This document shows, piece after piece, positions 36,001 through 44,893 of a DNA stretch of 64,000 bases. A program made the position numbers and the translations under genes. Each line of letters begins with the position of its first letter. Within the stretch, counting starts at the first letter, position 1. The notes under the pieces were generated by a model that saw nothing but the letters and a program-made list of their open reading frames with translations, was not told where the DNA came from and searched no databases. Source of the stretch: CAYQPF01 sp964419225 (GTDB lineage: Bacteria > Cloacimonadota > Cloacimonadia > Cloacimonadales > CAYQPF01); assembly GCA_964419225.1 (NCBI GenBank), contig CAYQPF010000009.1, positions 6,393 to 70,392 of the forward strand, in the 5' to 3' direction.

Positions 36001-36928
36001 CAAGATTCATATTACCACCTATAAATAAATCTAAAGTTCCTCCATCTCCCCATGATATTGTACCAGTGGTTAATGTCAAATTTCCTGTGATACTTGTCTG
36101 ACTGGCAGCATTAATATTGCCCCAAAGCGATCCACCTTCAATAGTAACATTGTTAAACATACTTGAGTTGTCTAAAACTGCCACCGGCCCTGTAAAATAA
36201 ACAGTTTGAACTGCTGTTGTTGCTGTGAAATGGCAATTGCTAAAAGTATTGTGTCCTGTGGAGCTGGTTGGTGTCAATTCACAATTCCTGAACGCACAAT
36301 TAGTAAAACCTACAGTTGACCAGAGGTGAATCTTCGAGTTCTCAAAACTTCCCCAAATACTTCCGTTTAAATTGAGTGCAGATTGAACCTGAATTATTAT
36401 ATCCGGATTAGCTGTATCGAAAATTGAATTCATAGATGCTGTGATACCTTGATATAAAGGACATATATTTTGTGTATTTCCTTCCCCTAAAGCTGTAAAA
36501 GTAGTTCTCCTCGCGTAGTATTCACAACTATTGGATACTTGAAGATTATCTCCCACCTGAACATCCAGAATACCATCTGTTCCTGCTCGTAAAATGCTTC
36601 CATTTGCATAGATGGTATTCTCAGTTAGATGAACATTATTTCTTACTATCAGGGTTGTAAGCATCGAATTTGCACCTAATAATACCCCTTGTCCACCAGC
36701 ACCACCTGTTATTACCAAACTACGGATGGATATTTGTGACGCTCCATCCAGCTGAATAATGTGACCACTACGGATGGTAACATCATCATTAATTCCCGGG
36801 ATTGTTATGCCGCCCCAGGTTGAAGGTGAAAACCAACTCCCACTTTGATAGGAATTAAAAGAAGCTCCGAACAAAATTGTCAGAGGGAGTAAAACAAAAA
36901 TAAAAATTAATCCAATTGTCCTTTTCAT
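33053..36928 (-). CDS. Giant secreted beta-helix protein, paralog 2
   Basis: This 1291-residue protein has the same layout as paralog 1: MKRTIGL signal peptide, GSWFSPSTWGGITIPGINDDVTI opening, long beta-helix, fibronectin-like domains and a FYRITACTG ending. An AAGGAG site precedes the ATG. A terminator separates it from paralog 1, so each is transcribed alone. The central halves have diverged considerably while the 3' ends, about 430 bp, differ at only a few positions. That contrast points to gene conversion or strong constraint at the C-terminus. Confidence 0.8.
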   Translation of the reverse strand: MKRTIGLIFIFVLLPLTILFGASFNSYQSGSWFSPSTWGGITIPGINDDVTIRSGHIIQLDGASQISIRSLVITGGAGGQGVLLGANSMLTTLIVRNNVHLTENTIYANGSILRAGTDGILDVQVGDNLQVSNSCEYYARRTTFTALGEGNTQNICPLYQGITASMNSIFDTANPDIIIQVQSALNLNGSIWGSFENSKIHLWSTVGFTNCAFRNCELTPTSSTGHNTFSNCHFTATTAVQTVYFTGPVAVLDNSSMFNNVTIEGGSLWGNINAASQTSITGNLTLTTGTISWGDGGTLDLFIGGNMNLGGWWECEYKVTNTYLNGNRPENNPQTIFTNLGFEGNLVNQWSYLRLDSGIWFEEAPTKYTFNVGYANILDNEIRNAQLTGGYITCYYNYGEIIGCEISSIVFNNMPELTYCTINDNNVVFNEGLTIRMALYSAEGQNIQTTINGIMYVRGIVQAKQWGSFSIILNGDCYLMDTLRVSNLTFTGTGTKYLHIQSDNPIFSNITNNGETLVINPYIDPYEQTLPIYLNGAQLLGDWSNDNNRFVLSRSVMISNGFFAYCRMANAETPHAGVTLNNIAMLDCDFYLPVEVMGTCVLDDNQTEFHNTLNVLTLLTGAFGMPISVKTQNLTMGNGIISPGEYGTMSLNIYGNYVSLVNAQMNATEINFRYAGETRIFSENAINSTINVSSGSNLAFINNISFNNKTITMESGCEINLENHIMSNVTLNNGYVHDGVIGNSGAFHTSFRNIQISDDFLLGTTDIVFNGNTYNSGTIRGSMGANSVLKVMNNFQNLGNVLAGTGGTIESYTYGDVLFSESGINSWNGVIHLRGNTARHLEINMASANIVVDGDETDGNANFSLTGMCRMPSFTIADNCSVTVPSLTNLTFVHPGQYYTGNLILNGVLQNSRNPIPESLIYHQLNLTLNGDYSEAGFLEGYHAMYDPGSLANNTGEYWEMYSETVIPDMTATMNFYYQGEYNSKNALFYSTDNKVTWHKFAGTSYQNPETRMLTALYAPLNAFYAISPVVDTWRETALISPDTTNTVLMPTFTWNAFPGATAYSLVIANDPDMLDIIYQTPDSSATSHHALIPLAPNSVFYWRVNCVSSLGTFTSVQASFSTRQALGCSLPEAVVILPDNYSSFYMPVFLSGILSEESYNVIPTPSAHIFGDFVDGQLTMTPDPGWFGVETVNLEIYDCYTTINTSIEITVLGTPHDINIACVGNETFLDWPNIPGSTYCKVYYCETTDGTWNYLGWTSSNSYVHPQTGVKGFYRITACTGGLPEQTSIK

Positions 36929-37054
36929 AATCCACTCCTTAAGATAATTAATAATAACAAATTTACGATTTTATATTTGTTTTTGTCAAGATAATAATGC
37001 TGAATATTTTCATACTGTGAATTTGATTTCCTAACCAATAAATTATAATTTTTC

Positions 37055-37083
37055 TTGACTTCCTCAAAACCCAACTCCATATT
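37055..37083 (+). promoter_or_regulatory. Promoter for the metalloprotease gene
   Basis: TTGACT (37055-37060), 17-base spacer, CATATT (37078-37083), with an AGGGAGGAG site before the ATG at 37133. Confidence 0.5.
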
Positions 37084-37132
37084 TGCTGATAATAAGTTAA
37101 ACTGGTAAAATTTGTGTATAAGGGAGGAGAAA

Positions 37133-40100
37133 ATGAAGAAAGTATTTCTATTATTTATGTTTTTGCTTTTAAGCATTAGCCTGATAGGTATGGTTGAGCA
37201 ATTGAGTCTGACTGAACAAATTCAAAAAGCAAAACTGATCTTTAAAGGTCAGTCCATCGACAAAGAATGTTATTGGAATCCTCAAAATACTGCTATTATT
37301 ACCCGTTATACCTTTCAAATTGAAAAAGTTCTTTTTGGAAACTACGAAAATAAGGAAATTCAGTTAGAATTCTTCGGTGGTGAAATTGACGGCAAAGGTG
37401 TGCATGCCTCAGATGTACCTGAAATCAATCTAAATGAGGAAAGTGTTTATCTGATTACTGATCCGGCTGTCCGACACCTTTCTCCTATAACAGGAGTCTA
37501 TCAGGGCTTGTATGTAGAAGCTATCGACTCAGAAACCGGTCAATCTGTTGTCAAAACAGGTGATGGTAAAACCTTTAAGACAGATTTCGGCACAACTCCC
37601 AACCTGCAGGATTTCACCCAAATGCTTATAACTATGATTCCTACGGCTAAAAGTTTACCCTTACCTGATAAATCTATTCCTCCTGAACTGCAAAAATATG
37701 TCATAACTGACCTTACTGAATTACCTTATGATGATTCTTCCAAACCCAAAGGCGGAGTCGTAAATCTCCAGGGAAATCCTGTTGAAATCAATAAACCCAC
37801 TCCCTTAACGGAAGAATCCAGTTTAATACAAGGCTCTGCCAGTACTGCATCTGAACCCAAATATGTCTTATATAGCTTTAAATGGCAGGGAAATGATTAT
37901 GACGCTTTCAATACTTTACCTGCTGGGGGTACTTTATCAGGGCATGATTTAAGTATGATGGCCAGATGGAATCAATATGTCGATCTATTCATGAGATACC
38001 AAACTTCTTCAGGAACCTGGGCTGCTAATAATGACATTAGTGATCAATGTGGGTTCGTCAGCAATGCTTTAATGGAGGAACATTTCGATTTCAGTTGGGG
38101 ATCTTATCTTGCTGTTTGCGTTTCCTACCACGATGGAAATGAAATGACTGAAACCGATATTGCTTTTAATCCTGTATATTATTGGACTTCCAATGATTCA
38201 GCAGCTTATTATCAATCAAATCTTCATTCAATTGACCAAGCTATGCTGCATGAATTAGGGCATGCTACAGGGTTTGATCATGACTTTTATGCCCAGTCTA
38301 TTATGGCTTATGCACCTCACGTGTTCCGCTCATACCCATTTATTTACCACGATGATGTTAGCGGTCTTAGAGCTATGTATCCATCAAGAATGCAAAACTT
38401 TACAGATGGATACATTACTGGATTTTATGTTAATACAGCCTATGAAAACGCTTGGGGACATTCGACTTACTCTTGTGCTAATGACAGCCTCCTTCAGGGA
38501 CAACACTTTGATATCAATAATTTGACTTTGGCTAATTCAGGAACTTCCAATATCACTGTTCAAGCTGATTTCTATCTTGTAAGCTCTGTTTATGACTATT
38601 CAGATGCCATCCCCTTAGGTAGCCAATCATACGTTGATATTTCAGGCACTTATGCAATTAGTGCTACTTCTCTTACCGTTCCTCGATTCACACCCCCCGG
38701 ACGTTATAAAGTGATGATTGTCACAAATACGGCAAATGATGGCTGCTTCTATAATGACATCACCTGGGTCGGCAAAACGCTCAAAGTCGGTACTGCTCCT
38801 GCCGATGGTATCTGGATTGGTTCCACCAGTAACAACTGGCATACAGCAGCAAACTGGTCAAATGAGATTATCCCTACATCGACAATGGATGTAGTTATCC
38901 CTGACAGCTGCACTTATTACCCTTATATTACTGATGCTGATGCCTTCTGCAAAAATATAATGATTGAAAAAGATGCCCAACTGGCTATGTATAACAACTG
39001 TGTTCTTACTGTGAATGGTAATTACACTACCAGTGGTAATCTATACATGCTTCCAGCTGCTCCTAAAATCTATATCAGCGGATTTATGCATTGGAAACAA
39101 TATTCTAATATGTCAGAGAGTTCTTACGACTATGAAATCCATGTACAGGGTGACTGGATCATGGACTATAATGCTACTGCCACCTTCAATACTGGAACCC
39201 AAATCTTTGAAGGTTCTTCAAATGCCAGCTTTATTACTTCCAGTCCCAACAGCTACCTGACAAATGTCGTTATCTCCAAAACTTCCGGGCATGGCATGTT
39301 CTATCCAGCCAGCTCACATGCCGATCTGAGAATCACAAACCTCACCCTGAATGCAGGCACTTTCTTTCAACAAACGTCCATGTACAGCCTGGTAATGGGG
39401 GGAAATCTTACTACTCATGCCACTGCCAACTTCTCTCAATATGCAGGTGAACTGAAATTAAACGGATACACTCAGGTTATCAACTTTGGTAATAACGGTT
39501 GTTTTGTGAATAATCTTTATATGAATAGTGCCTCCATTGTCACTCTGAATTGTCCCCTTAACATTTATGGCGACATTTTCCTCTTTACAGGTACTCTCAT
39601 CCCCAATGGATATACAATTTACCTCAAAGGAAGCTGGCTCCAGGGACCTGGTGCCTCCTTTGAAAAAGGGGTTGGAAGAGTTGTTTTGAACGGTTATCTT
39701 GACCAATATATTGAAAGCACCTGGTTTCACACTCTCGAAATTAATAAAAATGGTGGAATCGTGAATATTCTCGAAAATCAGTTTGTTAATGTTGACAGCT
39801 ACGACTATACAAATGGAACTCTGGTTCTGAATGGTGGATTTTTCATTGCTCATGATATGGCAGATTTCAATTTAATTGGTAATTATATTGTAAATACAGG
39901 GCATTTGAACCTAACCATGAACTCCACGACTTCTTTCAACTTCAATGGTAATATGACTATCAACGGAGGTGAAGTCAATCTCCAAGGTGGCTCCGGCTTC
40001 TGCTGGTGGCCCTACAGTACCGCTTCCTCTTTGACTATGACAGGCGGTGTTCTCGAATTCAATAATACGACCTGGGCTGTCCACAATACACCCGCTGCCT

Positions 40101-42343
40101 TCACCGCCAATATTACCGGCGGTACCATCAGAACCACTGCCAGCATAGAAATCGAAAGATCTGACTTCTGTCCTATGGGGGGCACTATAGAAATGTACGG
40201 CTCTCCCGATGCAAATATTTCCTGTGCTTCAGGTTCTCAGGTTTATAGTCTCAGAATCATTAAGTACGATACCAGAGCGAGATCAAATTCCCTCAGGCAT
40301 AATACAAGTCAGAGAAGTGCCAGCGTTACTGCCACATCCAACCTTACTGTCGGCGGTGATTTCAATCTCTATACAGGCACCTTCACAGCTCCGGCGATTA
40401 TGGTTGTCAAAGGAAACTGGTATAATCAGGCCTCTCAGGATGCCTTCATCGAAGGTACTAATACCGTCAACTTCCAGGGAAACAGTTCCAGCCGGATTCA
40501 ATCTTACGAAACCTTCTACAATCTTACAGTGAATAAAGTCTATGACCAGTTCAATGCCCTTGAAATCATGGATAACTACCATGTATCTGTTCTTGGCAAT
40601 TTAAGTCTTATCGATGGATGCCTGGAAATGGATAACAGCACGGTATTGGATGTTACCGGGAATATTATCATTTCGGAGGGTGCCGGTCTCAACGGCAACT
40701 TGGACACAAATCTCAGAATTTCTCTTAAAGGTAATTTCACAGATTATAATCCCTCAGCTTTCCTAAATTACGGATTCTATGAAGATAATCTTCTTTTCGA
40801 AGTTGTCGGAAATACCGATCAGTTCTTCTCCAATCCCAATTCCGATCTAAAATTCAGTAACCTGACGGTTACGAAACCAAGCGGTACAATCAGAATGAAC
40901 ACCGGTTTTGAAGCAAGAAATCTTACTCTCAACAGCGGGAGCTGGGCAGCTGAAGGTACTGACTACAAAAACAATATCACTGGAGACCTTTACATTGCCG
41001 CCGGATTCCACTGGTATGACCATGCCAATTCCATCACTTTCGATGGAACCGACAATCAGAATATCAACATCATTCCTGATGCCACAGATGTCTGGTTCTC
41101 AAACATCTCTATCAATAAACCAGGCACCATAAACGGTACTGTTCATCTTCTCAATAATCTCAATCTGAAAAACTCTGCTACTTTGTCTATCAATAATGCT
41201 ACTCTCGATTGTGGCAGCCATATTGTAAACACCAATGGTTACATAAACATTAATGCTCAGGGTATTCTGGATGTTGGTCTGGGAGGTACTGTCAAGGTCG
41301 GACAAGCTCTCACGGTTAACTCGGGAGGTCTCCTGAATCTTAATGGCTATACCGGATACAATGCCGGGGTTACCCACTCTGAAACCGGTTATTACGAACT
41401 TTCTGTTGAACCCGGCGGAATGATTTCTGCCTCCTGTGCTTCCTTCGAATACATGAATCTGAACGGTGTCAATGTCAAACAAGGTGCACTTGTAGATACA
41501 GTCAATACTTTCAATAACTGTACATTCTGGAATGGTCAAACTGGTGGAACTTTACTCACTCTCGACTCAGAGCAAAATCTAACCATAAACAACATTTCCT
41601 TCCTGGACAACCCTTCCACAAGTACTTACAATATCAGTAAAACCGTCAATTCTGGACATGTTCTGATTTCCTCCTGTAATGGTCACTTTGCCACCCCTGA
41701 TTTTGAAAACGATATCTGGAAACTTATCGACTGGACAGGATTTTTGCCCAATATCACCATTTCTGAAATCTATGCCAGCAATACCAGTCCCAACTCAGGT
41801 GAAACGATTACTCTTTATGTAACGGTGAACAATCAGACCGGTGTTGATATTAATTCCGGTTTCGATGTGGAATTGTATTATGATCTTGACTACAATCCCA
41901 ATCAGGGTGAAACAGGCAATGTCACCTATCATATCGATTCCCTGCCTTCTTTCAGCAGTGTTACCTGTATCTTTCCCAATATCGTTCACTCGGGTGATTA
42001 CTCCTGGAATGTCCGTGCTCAAGCTGATCTTAATGCAGTCATCACCGAAAGAGAGGAACTTGATAACAATTTTGGCCCCTATGCTCTCAACTGGGGTGGA
42101 ATTCCAAGTATAACAGGCCTGACAATTTCTCTTAATGAAGCTGGATCAATCGTTCTGAATTGGACATATCCCGGCGAATTCACTCACTTCAATATCTATA
42201 CAGATCCAGATCCCAACGGCTTGTTTACCACTTTGCTGGGAACAGCTACCACTACCTCTTTCGAAGATGTTGATCTGCCTTCTAAAAAATTCTATCGCGT
42301 TACTGCCGTTAGAGAAAGTGCTAAAGCAATACAAAAAAAATAA
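37133..42343 (+). CDS. Giant secreted metalloprotease with beta-helix and CARDB-like domains
   Basis: Product of 1736 residues. The ATG after GGGAGGAG is used; the longest frame starts at a TTG 21 bases earlier. The signal peptide is at 1-21. Around residues 240-420 lies a metzincin-like zinc protease. It has HELGHATGFDH (H373, E374, H377, H383) and SIMAY with the Met-turn methionine at residue 391, 14 residues after H377. A G8-type WIGSTSNNWHTAANW segment is near 560. A long N/T/G-rich beta-helix spans about 570-1530, a CARDB-like domain (LYVTVNNQTG, LDNNFGPYALNW) about 1540-1640, and a final fibronectin-like domain ends KKFYRVTAVR. It is probably a surface-attached protease of the matrixin class; substrate unknown. 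Confidence 0.88.
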   Translation: MKKVFLLFMFLLLSISLIGMVEQLSLTEQIQKAKLIFKGQSIDKECYWNPQNTAIITRYTFQIEKVLFGNYENKEIQLEFFGGEIDGKGVHASDVPEINLNEESVYLITDPAVRHLSPITGVYQGLYVEAIDSETGQSVVKTGDGKTFKTDFGTTPNLQDFTQMLITMIPTAKSLPLPDKSIPPELQKYVITDLTELPYDDSSKPKGGVVNLQGNPVEINKPTPLTEESSLIQGSASTASEPKYVLYSFKWQGNDYDAFNTLPAGGTLSGHDLSMMARWNQYVDLFMRYQTSSGTWAANNDISDQCGFVSNALMEEHFDFSWGSYLAVCVSYHDGNEMTETDIAFNPVYYWTSNDSAAYYQSNLHSIDQAMLHELGHATGFDHDFYAQSIMAYAPHVFRSYPFIYHDDVSGLRAMYPSRMQNFTDGYITGFYVNTAYENAWGHSTYSCANDSLLQGQHFDINNLTLANSGTSNITVQADFYLVSSVYDYSDAIPLGSQSYVDISGTYAISATSLTVPRFTPPGRYKVMIVTNTANDGCFYNDITWVGKTLKVGTAPADGIWIGSTSNNWHTAANWSNEIIPTSTMDVVIPDSCTYYPYITDADAFCKNIMIEKDAQLAMYNNCVLTVNGNYTTSGNLYMLPAAPKIYISGFMHWKQYSNMSESSYDYEIHVQGDWIMDYNATATFNTGTQIFEGSSNASFITSSPNSYLTNVVISKTSGHGMFYPASSHADLRITNLTLNAGTFFQQTSMYSLVMGGNLTTHATANFSQYAGELKLNGYTQVINFGNNGCFVNNLYMNSASIVTLNCPLNIYGDIFLFTGTLIPNGYTIYLKGSWLQGPGASFEKGVGRVVLNGYLDQYIESTWFHTLEINKNGGIVNILENQFVNVDSYDYTNGTLVLNGGFFIAHDMADFNLIGNYIVNTGHLNLTMNSTTSFNFNGNMTINGGEVNLQGGSGFCWWPYSTASSLTMTGGVLEFNNTTWAVHNTPAAFTANITGGTIRTTASIEIERSDFCPMGGTIEMYGSPDANISCASGSQVYSLRIIKYDTRARSNSLRHNTSQRSASVTATSNLTVGGDFNLYTGTFTAPAIMVVKGNWYNQASQDAFIEGTNTVNFQGNSSSRIQSYETFYNLTVNKVYDQFNALEIMDNYHVSVLGNLSLIDGCLEMDNSTVLDVTGNIIISEGAGLNGNLDTNLRISLKGNFTDYNPSAFLNYGFYEDNLLFEVVGNTDQFFSNPNSDLKFSNLTVTKPSGTIRMNTGFEARNLTLNSGSWAAEGTDYKNNITGDLYIAAGFHWYDHANSITFDGTDNQNINIIPDATDVWFSNISINKPGTINGTVHLLNNLNLKNSATLSINNATLDCGSHIVNTNGYININAQGILDVGLGGTVKVGQALTVNSGGLLNLNGYTGYNAGVTHSETGYYELSVEPGGMISASCASFEYMNLNGVNVKQGALVDTVNTFNNCTFWNGQTGGTLLTLDSEQNLTINNISFLDNPSTSTYNISKTVNSGHVLISSCNGHFATPDFENDIWKLIDWTGFLPNITISEIYASNTSPNSGETITLYVTVNNQTGVDINSGFDVELYYDLDYNPNQGETGNVTYHIDSLPSFSSVTCIFPNIVHSGDYSWNVRAQADLNAVITEREELDNNFGPYALNWGGIPSITGLTISLNEAGSIVLNWTYPGEFTHFNIYTDPDPNGLFTTLLGTATTTSFEDVDLPSKKFYRVTAVRESAKAIQKK

Positions 42344-42356
42344 ACTGAGCTTCTAT

Positions 42357-42378
42357 GGGCGACTAAATGGTCGCCCTT
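42357..42378 (+). terminator. Hairpin after the metalloprotease gene
   Basis: GGGCGAC and GTCGCCC (7-bp stem, loop TAAATG), followed by TTAACTT. The weak T-tract limits confidence. Confidence 0.45.
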
Positions 42379-42509
42379 AACTTACAAACCCGTGTCTATC
42401 TGCGTTTTCTGTGTTGATCCGCGTTCTATTAAGCATCTCTTCATTTCATTTTGGGGTATACTTAACCCGTGGATATTCCAATCTCGATGAGCATAGCGTC
42501 CAATTTAAG

Positions 42510-42912
42510 TGAGCCACTCCTCCGCTGGAAATGAGCCATGTCTCCGAAAGAGTGAGCCACTAATAAATACTTGAGTTGAAAACAATAAATCTGTGGTATC
42601 TCTCAAATTGTCCGTAGGACAGAAGACTTTAGCCGGGCAGTTTTAACTGCCGGGTTGAATGACACCAAACCCAGTCCGTTAGGACGAAAGATTATAATTT
42701 CTATCCACTTACGAATTAGATTATGTCGGAGAACTATATCCAAAATACTACCTGAGTAGTTACACGAATTAACATCATATCTTATTCAGCATTATTGTAA
42801 AAGCTTCAGAAACACTCATTTTGGGGAATGCCTTTTAAAACTCTACGAATATTTTTACTGGTGGCTCATTTTCAACGGAGACATGGCTCATTCAGACTGG
42901 ACGAGTGGCTCA
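42510..42912. mobile_element. 403-bp MITE-like element with triple-box terminal inverted repeats
   Basis: The ends (42510-42560 and 42861-42912) are inverted copies of about 51 bases. Each has three conserved boxes: TGAGCCACTC, AATGAGCCATGTCTCCG and TGAGCCAC. The same TGAGCCA word thus occurs three times per end, like multiple transposase-binding sites. The interior has no open frame. It has a GGCAGTT/AACTGCC hairpin and two GTCCGTxAGGAC-like words. No target-site duplication is obvious. The family is unknown. Confidence 0.75.
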
Positions 42913-42913
42913 A

Positions 42914-43084
42914 CGTGAAAATATTATTCAAATTGCAGTAATCTATTATACCATGCTTCAAAAAAGGACATCTTATTATGATTTAGGGGAAACACATTAT
43001 GAAGAACTAAATAAAAAAAGAATGGAAAATAACTTTAAAAAAATGGCAACAAAATTGGGTTATGAAATCAAACAAATAAGTTAA
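42914..43084 (+). pseudogene. 3' remnant of an IS110-like transposase
   Basis: Read from 42914, the frame encodes a run ending at TAA 43082-43084. It contains NIIQIAVIYYTMLQKR, SYYDLGETHYEEL and a final LGYEIKQIS. This matches the C-terminus I associate with IS110-family transposases (a helix before YxDLGxxYF, then a LGY-x-I/V tail). Everything upstream is missing, cut at the right end of the 403-bp element. The fragment is not a gene. Confidence 0.6.
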
Positions 43085-43423
43085 TAAGAAAAGATATTTT
43101 GCAAAAGACCGATGGATCATTGGTGGATAAATCCCCGTAGAAGAGCTTGGTTTCTTATGCTTTTTGTTTTAATAAATGGTGAGATATTTGAAAAAATATT
43201 ATCCCGAATAGGAGATTAGTAGATTTTTATAGCATAAGAGCAAAATGTTTTAAAAATGTTTTAACCCCGAAAATAAGACAATTACATAAGGAGTTATATT
43301 GGAAATCAGATGACCTGAGCGGGAGTTTCATAGGAGATCCTTTTGACAAGTAAATCTCTTTCTAAATTGTTGATGATAATTTGCTTAGCACTCATAATTC
43401 TACTCCTAATATGCTTTGGTAAA

Positions 43424-43454
43424 TACTATAAAAACAAAGATTTTAAGATCTTTG
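43424..43454 (-). terminator. Terminator overlapping the end of livF
   Basis: CAAAGAT and ATCTTTG (minus strand) form a 7-bp stem followed by TTTTTATAG. The hairpin lies within the last codons of livF and the T-run contains its stop. Confidence 0.6.
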
Positions 43455-44130
43455 TATCTAATAAAAGTGAAGTTGGTTGACCTACATAAGAGACTTTTCC
43501 CATTTTTAACGAATATACTTTATTACACAAATTCAAAACTTCTCTTACTTTTTGTTCAATTACCAGTATGCTTACACCGTATCTAAAATTGATTTGTTTT
43601 AGAGCTTCAAACATTTCATTCAGTACTTCAGGAGTCAGACCTAATGAAGGTTCATCCAGCAATAGTAATTTAGGCTGTGAAATCAATGCTCTACCAACTG
43701 CAACCATCTGTTGTTCTCCCCCGGACAACGTACCTGCTAATTGTTTTGATCGCTCGTTTAGTTTGGGGAACAGAAAGAAAATTTCTCTTATTCTCTTACA
43801 TCTTTCTTCTTTCTTAAGGCCAAGACCGCCAAGTTCCAAATTCTCACGAACATTTAAATCAGAAAAAACACGATTTCCCTGTGGACAATAGGAAATTCCT
43901 AAAGAAATTCTCTTGTGCGGATTAAAGCTTTGTATTTGCAAAGCATCAAAATAAATTTTCCCTTTCCAGGAAGGTACAATACCAATTATCGCTTTCAGTA
44001 CTGTAGATTTACCACAACCATTTGGTCCAATGAGCGCTACTATTTCACCGGTATTAACGCTTAAGTCAATACCAAAAAGAACTTGTTTTTTATCGTATCC
44101 TGTTTCCAAATCATTAATTGTTAGTAACAT
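43426..44130 (-). CDS. livF: Liv-type ABC transporter ATPase (LivF)
   Basis: The 234-residue length is normal for LivF. It shows Walker A GPNGCGKST, signature LSGGEQQMV, Walker B LLLLDEPSLGL and a Q-loop near residue 86. It energises import through LivHM and acts in the cytoplasm as one of two ATPases. The start follows the livG stop by 4 bases without a clear ribosome binding site, so it is probably coupled. It is the last gene of the seven-gene operon. Confidence 0.95.
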   Translation of the reverse strand: MLLTINDLETGYDKKQVLFGIDLSVNTGEIVALIGPNGCGKSTVLKAIIGIVPSWKGKIYFDALQIQSFNPHKRISLGISYCPQGNRVFSDLNVRENLELGGLGLKKEERCKRIREIFFLFPKLNERSKQLAGTLSGGEQQMVAVGRALISQPKLLLLDEPSLGLTPEVLNEMFEALKQINFRYGVSILVIEQKVREVLNLCNKVYSLKMGKVSYVGQPTSLLLDTKILKSLFL

Positions 44131-44134
44131 AATA

Positions 44135-44893
44135 TTAACTTAAATATGCCTTTATGACATTAGGGTTGTTTCTAACTTCCTCTGGATTTCCAGAAGAAAC
44201 AACCAATCCATTATCCATAAATATCACTTTATCACAGATTTGCATTACTGCATCCAGATTATGTTCTATGAAGAAAATTGATTTCCCACTATGTGGAATA
44301 TCTGCCATAACCGACAAAATTTTCTCAATCATCTCTGGAGCAATACCTGATAAAGGTTCGTCTAATAAGAGTAATTCTGCATCTGTAGCTAGACAACAAA
44401 TTATATTAAGAAGCTTTTGTTGACCATAGGATAAGTCCCCTGCTAAATAGTTTGATAAATCCATCAAATTAACGTATTTCAGTAATTCTACAGCTCGATT
44501 CCTATTAACATTCTCACTTTCTTTACATTTTTTCCAATTCAAGAAGACCCTTAAGAGATTTTCACCTGGTTGATTATGAAAAGCAAGTAACAAATTATCC
44601 ATAACACTAATTTGCTTTATTAATCTAATATTTTGGAAGGTCCAACTAATGCCAGCTTGTGCAATCTTAAAAGGTGGCAACCCTTGTATTTGTTTATTTT
44701 TAAATTCAATTAAACCAGCATCGGGTTTTAGTACTCCTGTAACTATATTAAATAGAGTTGTTTTCCCAGCTCCATTAGGACCGATTAATCCTACAATCTG
44801 TCCACTTTCAATAACATTCGTAAAGTTACGAACAGCTTTGATGCCTTCGATACTATAATTCAAATCCCTAATTTCTAAACAGTTTCTATTCAT
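44135..44893 (-). CDS. livG: Liv-type ABC transporter ATPase (LivG)
   Basis: The 252-residue protein shows Walker A GPNGAGKTT, signature LSYGQQKLL and Walker B LLLLDEPLSGI. The long insertion after the Q-loop (RVFLNWKKCKESENVNRN) is characteristic of LivG. It overlaps livM by 4 bases (ATGA). It pairs with LivF as the nucleotide-binding dimer. Confidence 0.95.
   Translation of the reverse strand: MNRNCLEIRDLNYSIEGIKAVRNFTNVIESGQIVGLIGPNGAGKTTLFNIVTGVLKPDAGLIEFKNKQIQGLPPFKIAQAGISWTFQNIRLIKQISVMDNLLLAFHNQPGENLLRVFLNWKKCKESENVNRNRAVELLKYVNLMDLSNYLAGDLSYGQQKLLNIICCLATDAELLLLDEPLSGIAPEMIEKILSVMADIPHSGKSIFFIEHNLDAVMQICDKVIFMDNGLVVSSGNPEEVRNNPNVIKAYLS

Larger units (their letters stand above)
42344..43425. 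other. Decayed mobile-DNA region
   Basis: It contains decamer-like words at 42392-42430, a 403-bp inverted-repeat element (42510-42912), a transposase remnant (42914-43084) and about 340 bases with no recognisable content. A 45-codon TTG frame with a hydrophobic segment at 43343-43480 was not accepted as a gene. Confidence 0.6.

Noticed and set aside
39458..41539. Several antisense frames in the metalloprotease gene
   Set aside because: They are shadows of a long low-complexity coding region; they lack ribosome binding sites and domain features.
42510..42912. Active insertion sequence
   Set aside because: There is no transposase frame between the inverted ends.
43343..43480. 45-codon TTG frame with a hydrophobic segment after a weak AGGAG
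   Set aside because: It overlaps the 3' end of livF on the other strand and has no family match; decayed DNA surrounds it.
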